Source: Mnemiopsis leidyi (taxonomy: Eukaryota; Ctenophora; Tentaculata; Lobata; Bolinopsidae). From it: a stretch of 38,876 nt of DNA. Under the pieces are notes generated by a model. It had not been told where the DNA came from. It did not search any database and saw only the letters and a list, made by a program, of their open reading frames with translations. The stretch covers positions 172,359-211,234 of the forward strand of contig JH156524.1 of NCBI GenBank assembly GCA_000226015.1, written 5' to 3'. Of this stretch, positions 1 to 10,200 are shown piece after piece. The position numbers and the translations under genes are program-made. Numbering within the stretch: the stretch's first letter is position 1; each line of letters starts with the position of its first letter.

Positions 1-275
1 TTAGTGTAACCGGCGTGACCTAGCAACAGGAGTGTTAGTGTTACCGGCGTGTACCTAGCAACAGGAGTGTTAGTGTTACCGGCGTGTACCTAGCAACAGG
101 AGTGTTAGTGTTACCGGCGTGTACCTAGCAACAGGAGTGTTATATACCGGCGTGTACCTAGCAACAAGAGTGTTAGTGTTACCGGCGTGTACCTAGCAAC
201 AAGAGTGTTAGTGTTACCGGCGTGTACCTAGCAACAGGAGTGTCAGTGTTACCGGCGTGTACAACAAGAGTGTTA
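1..275. repeat. 35-bp minisatellite in GPCR intron
   Basis: About eight head-to-tail copies of a 35-bp unit with core TTACCGGCGTGTACCTAGCA. The copies differ by a few substitutions and small deletions. The array lies in the intron after the last visible GPCR exon (minus strand) and ends only about 5 bases from that exon's donor (GT at 280-279). The last unit is about 6 bases short. The array runs off the left edge of the window. Confidence 0.95.
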
Positions 276-1576
276 CTTACTCGATGCAGCATGTGAGAGA
301 TTCAGGATAGAAAGAGACGTGACTGTAACCAATAACAACCAGCAGGATTGGGACAAGACACCAAATCACTAAGAGAATCGTCACGAATTTCGTTCCTTGT
401 TTCGATATTAGAGACCTGAGAAATATTTCGGTACATTTTAGCTGCTATTTAAATACTAATAAATTGTCTGAAAGTTATCAATAGGAAGCAACAATCGAAC
501 ACAAGTCCTACCATATAAGTAGCGTTAGTCACTATTTTTGTTGACGATGTTACTGAGTAACTTTGCCTCCAAATAAATTATAAAACAAATTCAGTACCGA
601 CCTGAGAGGGAAGATTACTGTGTAGAACTTCTGGATTGCGATCATAGTTACTATCCATATCTCCATCAACATGATCCAGGCTTGCAGCAGTGCTACACAG
701 ATACAAAACAGCTTGCCTAGAACCCACTTTCCTGAAAAACAAGTGTTGAGTGTGCGGTTAATGGCTGATCAATGTTAAAAATATGAATGTTAAATGTTTG
801 AATGAATGTTGGAAATATCCTCAACAAGTCTAACTGTTGCAAAAAGCAACGTTTACGGTCTAGGTCCAACTCAATGTCCGATAAAATCAACTAAATACTG
901 ACTAACTATAAGTCCGATAAAATCAACTAAATACTAACTAACTATAAGTCCGATAGAATCAACTAAACACTAACTAACTAAAACTCCGATAGAATCAACT
1001 AAATACTGACTAACTAAAAGTCCGATAAAGTCAACTAAATACTGACTAACTAAAAGTCCGATAAAGTCAACTAAATACTAACTAACTAAAAGTCCTATAA
1101 ATCTAACTAAATACTAACTAGCGATAGTGGTTATGAACATAGGAAGAGTAGCGGTGGGGTTGATGAGGAGATCTGTGAGGGCCAGGTAGTACAGTAACCG
1201 TCTCACAGTTTTACCCACTCTACTTATCTTGTGTTGTCGTATGTAGCACAGTACTATTATGTTCCCTGGGGTAGATTTTTTTTATCATTTATCAACTACA
1301 AGATGATGGAGCCAAAATAGTTAACGCAGGGATGATCGTTATTTTTCTGAACAAATCGCCTTTTCCAGCTTGCTTAAACTTTCAGCATGTCCCCGCTATT
1401 ACCCCGATATTACATTCCTATTATTCCTAGCAATAAACTCTCTAGTATCCGTTCACACCGATCTCACCTAAAGTAGAAACACAGAGAGCCACGAAGAGGT
1501 ACAATGCCACCCCACACACAGCAGCTAGAGACAGGGAAACTCTTCTCTCCAGAGATTCCTGGTGGAGTATACCCAT
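1..1576 (-). CDS. Rhodopsin-family GPCR, N-terminal half (partial)
   Basis: Seven-transmembrane receptor, plasma membrane; only TM1 to extracellular loop 2 lies in the window. Exons (minus): 1468-1576, 1119-1265, 602-731 and 281-415, about 173 codons. All have GT..AG junctions and matching phases (1, 1, 2). The start is the ATG at 1576, giving a short N-terminus (MGILHQESLERR). Visible landmarks are TM1 ending LGNIIVLCY (the conserved Asn), TM2 LALTDLLINP (the conserved Asp), the disulphide Cys after WVLGKLFC, TM4 VIWCLVPILL (the conserved Trp), and loop-2 LTCCIE. The usual DRY at the end of TM3 reads QKF (IAIQKFYTVIFPL). The LxxTDLL...P pattern in TM2 recalls prostanoid-type receptors, but ligand class cannot be decided without TM5-7, which should lie left of base 1. 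Minisatellites occupy two introns. Confidence 0.85.
868..1120. repeat. 36-bp minisatellite touching a GPCR splice donor
   Basis: About seven copies of a 36-bp unit (for example TCCGATAAAGTCAACTAAAT followed by ACTGACTAACTAAAAG) in the intron between GPCR exons 2 and 3. Read on the minus strand, every unit contains a GTTAGT-like string. The rightmost copy supplies the actual donor of exon 1119-1265 (A|GTTAGT). Confidence 0.92.
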
Positions 1577-4262
1577 GTTTGACATCAACTATAGGTATAG
1601 GGAAAAGAATTTAGATAGAAACTTTGTTTCTAAGTAAACGAGATGAGATTAAAATTTTTGGAAGTTAGAATAAAGGGCATTTTCTAAATTAAGTGTATCA
1701 ATTCATGTGATATTAGCTCAATAACAAGGTGAACCTGCTGAACTTTAGATTCATCTGTATACAGGAAAAATTTCACGGTACAGATGGTGCTTACATGTAA
1801 TGTTCACGAAAAAGCACTTTCTGGATAACACACTAGGGCTTAGTTTTATTCAATGGAATACCAAATTATTACAATTTGGATCAAACGCCTAAATTCATCA
1901 GGATGATTGGATTTCTCTCCAGATCCATACCGGGCGCATAAAACTTTTTGCGTTACGGCTCATAAATTCATCATTATAGAACAAACGGGGCATAGAGCAA
2001 CTGATAACAAGAGGAAGATAAAAACAAAGAGCAGTGGTGTGGTAAGATTGATCAGCTTTGATGAAAAGTAAATGGTAGTTGCAGAACCTAGAAGCTCACA
2101 ATGCACTACTAATTTGATGAAACTTCTCTCGGGGGACTGAAAGGATGAGAGATTTGTTTCGCTTATATGTGCTTGAAGGTCTAGGTCAAGCGATAACTTG
2201 AAACTTGGATAGACGTCGAAACTGGAATTGAAGTCAAAACTTAATTCCAAACGACATTTCTATTTTAACCCCTTGAAGATGATTCATAATCATAACGGGA
2301 GAGCGTTTAAAGTTTTTGTCTGTTTTGAAGCAGGCGTCCAAAATCGTATGGTAACAACTGACATGTAATCGACGACTTGGTATTAAGGATTTGATCCCTG
2401 AGATTCACTTGATCAGTTACAGACTTACAAATACTAATTAAAATTTGACCAATTTCACGCTAAACCTAATTTCTGTTAGAACGACGATATCTTACTCGCC
2501 TGCAAAATGTGGGCCCGTCCGAGGTCTGGTCCCAATTCATTAATCAAACATATCGTCACTCAGTGACTTTCTATGATCCCCATCTAAGGGTGCAGAATGC
2601 ACCTTCAATTAACAATATTTGCAACTCAAGTCACAATAATATGATATTAGTTTGACAATTGTTTCGCAATGAAGTGGCTAAATGAAGTTTATAAATGAAG
2701 CTGTGCGTCCTTTTTGGGATAAGTAAGAGAAAAGACTGTTGCTCCCCTTCCTAAATTAGTGATCAGCAAAACTTTAGTTTTGCATGAATTAAAGTTGGAG
2801 TCGGAGTTCAGTACTTTTATGTAAATCGAGTGAAGCTTATAAGTAAATAAGTTTCAAAATTTCAAAGAAATAACCAATATTGTGAGTACTGAGTCCACCA
2901 TATTACCTTTATTACAATGTTCGTCACGCGGTCACGGTAAGATTGTCGGTCTTCAGCTTATAAACAATGTTCGCCATTAAACTCCATGCACAAAACTAAG
3001 TTTTTGAAAGGACTTTAGTAACCAAATAGTGGGGTGGAAGATATTCTAATGGAAGATATTCCAATTGAAGATATTCCTATGGAAGATATTTCTATGGAAG
3101 ATATCCTATGGAATATATTCCAATGGAAGATATTCTAATGGAAGATATTCCTACCAAACATATTTCCAAGCATTCACAAAACCTGGACCATTTTATTGCT
3201 AGATTTTATGACCTCTAGCCAATCATAGAATTTATCATACATCAGTTAATGAAAGCAGACATTTTCATATGGAATGGCTTTAAGCAGCCACTGCAAGATA
3301 AGATTACTCAGAAGAAGGACCAGAACATAAAATAGTATAGTCTCAAAGCAAGTTATTTCTGGCTTGTCTTCCTGGCCAATGTGTCGTGTACCAGTCAGAC
3401 CAAAAGCCGGTGACTCACCCATCACCCTCATTACAATGGAATTTTTGAAGTGGAGGTACCGGAAGACAGGTTTATTAATCGTGTTTGTACACTACCGGTT
3501 AACGAGACGAGCCTTGTCCTGATTGGTCAAGACGCGTGACGTGATGTGGTTTATCGATTTGATTGGTGGAGAATGGTTCCTTCACCTGCCTGTCTAACTT
3601 TGACCTAAAACTGGTAAAGTCATTGCCAGATTAGCCTCAAAGCATGACTTAGTTTTTATAAACTAGTTAGACACTTACTATAACTAAGGCGTACTCGGGT
3701 GTGTCGTTTAATTGGTCGATTCCTTTTTTTTCACAGAATTTGAAATTGTTGTATGTAATTTTGGAAATTTTCGTCAATGAACAATTGCAGTGGGGAAATA
3801 GTACTGGTATCGATGGCGATGGCCTTGGCCAATGACTGTGCACATTCTGGCTTCTCGTGCTATTTTTCAGCCCGAATTTAAACAATTGATACTGTACATA
3901 ATTCTTCATACAAACTATATGGGTTCGGGCAGTTGCCAATAAATAACTGTGAGAAATAGCCATTTAGCAGTCCTGTGTGGCTCAAATTTGAGAAACTTCC
4001 GTTTTCAAGCAAGCATGCTAATTAAGTGTTAACGGTTCATCCCGTACAAAATACTAATAGTCTCACTTCTTATGAATAATTCTACTTAGCTTGGTGTTCA
4101 AAACGTGCTATAGTTTCCGTATAATTATATGATCTTATTTTATTTTAATCGCCAACTTGAGATTCGTTTTTTCATTTTTAATGCTTTAAGTCTTTATGAT
4201 TTATGAAGACTTAAAAATACCATTGTAAGTTTAATTCCCACCTCTCTAGAAAAGAAAGATAA
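1577..4262. other. Intergenic between GPCR and ShKT-Ig gene
   Basis: No gene is supported here. The open frames at 1960-2250 and 3246-3431 (minus) and 3667-3963 (minus) have no recognisable domain and do not join plausible exons. The region holds a 15-bp tandem repeat (3048-3155). At about 3519-3575 two ATTGG (inverted CCAAT) boxes flank a TGACGTGA CRE-like site; this may be promoter-like but no start site can be assigned. Confidence 0.6.
3048..3155. repeat. 15-bp tandem repeat
   Basis: Six to seven diverged copies of a roughly 15-bp unit (ATGGAAGATATTCCT and variants). The unit length is a multiple of three and one frame stays open, but no gene context supports translation. Confidence 0.85.
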
Positions 4263-7200
4263 ATGTTGCTGCTCTACATTGCTGTCTGCCTACACTCAGT
4301 ACTCAGTGAAGAGTGCAGGGACAATCACCGATACTGTCCTATCTGGGCTGAGTAAGCTAACTTTACAGCGTTGTTTTCTTTACTGAACTAGAGTGTGAGT
4401 CGTGGAGCTTATTTTGGTGAATGTCGGCATAAGATAACGGATTTAATGACGAGGTTTGAAACAGAAAACATCTTCTTGGTAGAACTTGGCAGTATTTCAA
4501 CGTAGGATGGTTTCAGTTGTACTTGTACTACTTAACAGTACTTGTACTGATCCTTGGCATCAAATTTGTCATCCATGTGATTAACTTGCACCACGTACTA
4601 GTGACTAGTGACGTCCGTGTTTCACATCCACCACTTCAGATCGGGGATGTGTGATCCTAGAGTTGATAACGGTTACGTTGTTCCCAACTGTCGGAAGTCT
4701 TGTGGAAGTTGTGTCGACACCTCTCATCTCTACCTCACAAGTAAGTCTTTGTAACGTTAAATCTACCACGTGGTACTAAGTTTTTGTGTCTCTTTATGAA
4801 ATCAATTTTTTAAAATAAGCAGAGAAACGACCCGATAATTGGTTATTGATCAATTGTTTTAAGCATAATAAAGGATGCAGTATTGCAGTCATGCTGCAAT
4901 ACTACATCCTTCACTAAAATGTTTATTAACTCAAATGTTTCTCATTAACACTACACGTTTCAGTGATAAAACCATTACGATCGCACAACTTAAAGGAGGG
5001 AGATAGTTTACTGCTGGAAGCTAGAGCACAAGGTTAGAAATATTTGGTACAATAACTAACCAACAATTCAAAATTTAGCGACAATTTAAATATTTATAAT
5101 GAATAACATTTTCCGGTTAATTTTCTTATCAACTGCGGACGTTACACAATATAAGGACATAAACGTTTGTTTTCGTATCGAAAATTCGAAAAGTGCCCAT
5201 GTCACCCAGGAAATCCGAACCCGAGGACCAGGATAGAATTTTCTAAGCCTAATGGTGAAAGATGGCTTTTAGATTCAACTGTGTTAGAAGGTGACGACGG
5301 TACTATCATTGCATCATATCACATACCAGAGGTGAGATACATCTACTCAGTCAATACAACAAGAATCAGGTATTCTCTGAGCAACTTTTAAAAAGCATCA
5401 ACTTTTTTTACAACTTAAGTAACTACTTCAAGTATCAGTTCCTCTGTAACTTCAACTATAAATTTCTTTACAAGAAGGTTACTAAAACAGCTACAAGCAT
5501 CAGTTGCTATGACAACTATAATTTACTACTGGAAGTATTAGTAAATATAACAATTATAAATTACCACTTTTAGTTACAAGTATCAGTACCAACCGTCTCA
5601 TCTCCCAGGTGGGACTGGAAGACAGTGGGGTCTACATAGCCACGTTTGAAAACAGTATCGCTAGAGAGGAGACGCGATCTGTGGTAAACATCACGGAGCG
5701 AATCAGTGAGATTATTTTGTTTTTTATCGTGTGTTAAGGCATTATGTTTATCTTGGGGGAATCATGACAATGAACAAGTAAGATTTAACACTACCAAAAT
5801 ACTCTGACCATATCATCCTTTCTTACTTTGACTGATATGAAGTCATTCTACTATTTCTCATCGATCCGTATAAATATTTCCATCATATTTCTTTTCCTTG
5901 CCTGTATAGTGTATAGTGTATACATTACTGCTGTGATGTGATCTGCTCCAACAACCAGCACTCTAATGTGGTGTCAAGTGTCGTTTACAAGAGTTCAGAT
6001 CTCGTTACCATTCTCAGATCACATGATCACCTGCTTCTCCTCCTCTCACTAACAAGCAAGGGGTGTCAAGGATCAAAGTATAAAAGTCACAAAGAACCAT
6101 TCGTCACATATCAATCGTCAACTTCTATTACTTTTACAAAACAACTATCTACTATATCGAAACATGGGACAGTGCTATCCTTCCAAGACTTGCCAGAAAT
6201 CCTCCTTCTCCGACCTGCCTTCCCACCATCGCTCTGTCATCATGACACGACCCAAGAGCAGGAAGTCCTCTACTCGTCGTCCCCACCACTCCTACCCTCC
6301 TCAGAACTTCCAGACAATGTACAGACGGAGTCAGATCGTTAGCAAGCAGCTCTTTCTGAACAGCGGGTTTATGGAGGACGACTATATCTACTCGCCCTAT
6401 CTTCCTGAACATCAGGACATCTCTGAGGAGCAGACTACTCATCAGACAGAGATAACCCAGAGTCCTGACAAGCATGTTATCTCAGCCACCTTCGCTTACT
6501 CCGCTTCAAACTTCTCTTCTCGTACCTACAGACTCAACACGGACACCTCCCTTGCTCTACCGAAACTAGTGTTCGATATCACTGACCGGTCCTACTCTAG
6601 TCCTAACTGTACCACCTTCATCACAGTTACCTCCGGAGATAACTACTTCAACCTCCCTCCCTCCTCACCCAGATGTCTGGCGGAGAACCACACCCTACCT
6701 TTAGTGACGAAGGTCTCTCTGGACAGTCTGGTTTCTGACGACAGTAACACTACACCTACTGGAGAGATGGGTCGTGTTGAGAATGATGGGATGGAAACTG
6801 TCGCCTACTTCTGAGACACCCTAAACTTCCTGACTATTTGTTGAATGATTGTGTATATTTATTTGATTTTTCAATAAAATTTTACTACCAATAAATAGTA
6901 AATACTGTCTTTGTTTTCAATTAATCCAAAGAACAGGTTTTTCTTTAAGGAAAAAGTCTCTCACTGTTTTAGTGCCGTTGAAGTATTGCATAAGTAGACA
7001 GTGGGGTACAGCCACGGTCTAAATGAGTGACCGTTACAGGGACACGGACCATTAAATTGTATATTTATTTTTATAGTACTTGTTCATTGCAATTATGAAG
7101 TATTTTTTTGCAAGTATTTTCTACACAACTAAGACAGTCCCAGCTCAAACTCCTGAATATATGCTTAAAAGATGACGTCATCGCATTTTTACCATGCCTA

Positions 7201-10200
7201 CCTTCTCCAACTTTCTCACCTGTAATCGTGATCAGATCCCTACGGTTCAGCTTTGAGCTGCGATGCGGCTACATCTACTCCCAGAAGAAGAGCAAGGACA
7301 CAGCCCTAACCTCAACCTGAAGATGTGCCAAGTATATCCACCCTACGAAGTGCTATAGTCACATCTACCTACCATGCCAGACATTTCACACACAGCCCCA
7401 CAACAACTCTGCTGATGGAACGCTGATCCAGCGGGTCCTTATCCCCCACAACGGGAGCAGCTGATGACTGATCAACCCCTCTCTGCAACACAGAACCTCA
7501 TCTCGTAGAACTTGCAGACAGCATAAGTGAACCTGACTTTCCCAAACCTGGAATTCCTTGCTCTGGTTATTCAGACAAGCCGTGCCTCCTCCTCTGGATC
7601 TGCCAAACATGCAGAAGCTATTAGTATCACCTCGGAGGACTTCATCCCATGGCCCCGACACTGAGAGATGAGCCCTTCGTTCTTTCGACGGGAAGGCTGA
7701 CAGAGGAGTACGTGTCATCGCCTTCCCTACGACCCGGAACATGAAGACCTTGTCCCAGTCCCCTGACTGGATAGCGGACAGGACGTTCTACTGGCACTGA
7801 AGATCTCTACTCAGTCCTACACGATCATGCGTGGTTGATTTGCTTTCACAGAGGCTTTGAGACTTGTCTGACTTTGTCTGTTCCTCATTCGCAGGGAATC
7901 AAATGTGCGGGAGGGTGCGTGCTGTACACCTTTAAGGCCCGAGTGAAGCGCCCAAAAACATCTGTTCAGGAGTAAGTTAGAGCATAGAGCAGTTACAAGA
8001 ACAGGTCATGACAGATTTCCATCTGGACAGGCTGAGTGTCCTTCGAAGAGAAGGAGGACTTGTCACACTCACCTGCATGACATCTGTTCTTTTTACTCAA
8101 CATACCCCAGCAGGATAGAGTATTTTTTTTTTGCAGTAGCCAAGTACTTTAGAAATGATATTATGTAATTTATTCCGATTGAAAATTCATTATTTTTGTA
8201 CTATTATCATTAATCTTCTGCTCAATCAATATTTCAATTGATTCTCAAAATATCATACTTCTGAAACCAAATAATCTGACCACCTGCGAGATGTCTAACA
8301 ATGTACCTGAACTAGAGTTGCCGGTGGTTTATTGAACTATTAGTCACTGACCAATCAACCAGTTCTGATTAGTCTGCTTGTGAAATAGATATAGGGTATC
8401 GAAGCTCGGTGCCTATAATTTTCCGGCACCCCCATTCTCAGATCACATGATCACCTACTTCTCCTCCTCTTACTAACAAGCAAAGGGGTGTCAAGGATCA
8501 AAGTATATAAGTTACAAAGAACCATTACGTTTACAGATCAGCAAAACAACTATCTACTATATTGAATCATGGGACAGTGTTATCCTTCCAAGACATGCCA
8601 GAAGTCCTCCTTCTCCGACCTGCCTCCCCACAATCGCTCTGTCATCATGACACGACCCAAGAGCAGGAAATCATCTACTCGCCGTCCCCACCACTCCTAC
8701 CCTCCTCAGAACTTCCAGACCATGTACAAACGGAGTCAGATCGTTAGCAAGCAGCTCTTTCTGAACAGCGGGTTTATGGAGGACGACTATATCTACTCGC
8801 CCTATCTTCCTGAACATAACGACATCTCTGAAGAGCAGACTACTCATCAGACAGAGATAACCCAGAGTCCTGACAAGCATGTTATCTCAGCCACCTTCGC
8901 TTATTCCGCTTCAAACTTCTCCTCTCGGACCTACAGACTCAACACGGACACCTCCCTCGCTCTACCGAAACTAGTGTTCGACATCACTGACCGGTCCTAC
9001 TCTAGTCCTAACTGTACCACCTTCATCACAGTTACATCCGGAGATAACTTCGTCAACCTCCCTCCCTCCTTAGTTACGAAGGTCTCTCTGGACAGTCTGG
9101 TTTCTGACGACAGTAACACTACACCTACCGGAGAGATGGGTCGTGTTGAGAATTATGGGATGGAAACTGTCGCCTACTTTTGAGAATGATGGGATGGAAA
9201 CTGTCGCCTACTTCTGAGAATGATGGGATGGAAACTGTCGGCTACTTCTGAGACACCACAAACTTCCTGATTATTTGTTGAATGATTGTGTATATTTATT
9301 TGATTTTTCAATAAAATAAAACTACCAACAAATACTGTCTTTGTTAATTAATCCAATTAATAGGAGAATCTTTAAGGAGAAAGTTCAAAAGTCGCTCACC
9401 GTTTTAGCACCGTTGAAGTATTGCATAAGTTGCCAGTGTGGTACAGCCACGGTCTAAATAGATAGAAAACAGTATCGCTTATAGAGAGGACACGATTTTT
9501 AGTGACCGTTACACTTACAGGGACACGGTAAAATAAATTGTATATTTATTTTTATAGTACTTGTACATTGCAATTATGAAGTATTTTTCTACATAACTAA
9601 GCCGGTCCCATCTCAGACTCCCGAATATACGTCCTTAAGAGATGACGTCATCGCATTTTTACCATGCCTACCTTCTCCGAGTTTCTCACCTGTAAGCGAC
9701 ACCCTAAGCTGATTCAGGTTGACGAGATTATATCCGTCTACCGTTCAGCTTTGAGCTGTGATGCGGCCACATCTACTCCCAGAAGAAGAGCAAGGACACT
9801 GCCCTAACCTCAACCTGAAGATGTGCCAAGTACAACCACCCTACGAAGTGCTAGTGCCACATCTACCTTACCATGCCAGACATTTCACATCTCCTTCAGT
9901 CTGGGTACACAACCCCACAACCGCTCTGCTGATGGAACGCTTCAGCACGTCCTTATCCCCCTCAACGGAAAGCAGCTGATCAACCCCTCTCTGCAACACA
10001 GAACCTCATCTCGTAGAACTTGCAGACAGCATAAGTGAACCATACTTTCCCAAACCTGGAATTCCTTGCTCTGGTTATTCAGACAAGCCGTGCCTCCTCC
10101 TCTGGATCTGCCAAACATGCAGAAGCTATTAGTAGCACCTCGGAGGACTGAGAGATGAGCCCTTCGTCCTCTTCGACAGGAAGACTAACAGAGGAGTACG

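Larger units (their letters stand above)
6008..8431 (+). repeat. Tandem duplication unit 1 (MGQC gene plus FLYWCH/MULE relic)
   Basis: First copy of a 2.4-kb direct repeat. The three units begin at the shared string CCATTCTCA at 6008, 8432 and 10901. Each carries an intronless gene at its left end. Units 1 and 2 also carry a dead transposase relic at the right. Sequence left of 6008 differs from that left of the other two copies, so 6008 approximates the duplication boundary. Confidence 0.9.

Noticed and set aside
1..1120. 35- and 36-bp arrays as CRISPR
   Set aside because: Units are contiguous with no unique spacers, lie in introns of an animal gene, and have no cas genes nearby.
1960..2250. 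96-codon minus-strand frame with a hydrophobic end, considered as an upstream GPCR exon
   Set aside because: The GPCR model already has a start codon and complete TM1; this frame has no donor in a matching phase and no receptor motif.
3246..3431. 61-codon minus-strand frame with one hydrophobic segment
   Set aside because: No family resemblance, no clear promoter or exon partner; length is compatible with chance.
4871..4911. Hairpin as a microRNA precursor
   Set aside because: The stem is only 18 bp with a 5-base loop, too small for a standard animal pre-miRNA.
6152..6475. Antisense frames conserved opposite the MGQC genes (also 8671-8880 and 11053-11376, minus)
   Set aside because: Their conservation follows from the near-identity of the sense genes. 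They have no promoter, polyadenylation signal or recognisable domain of their own.
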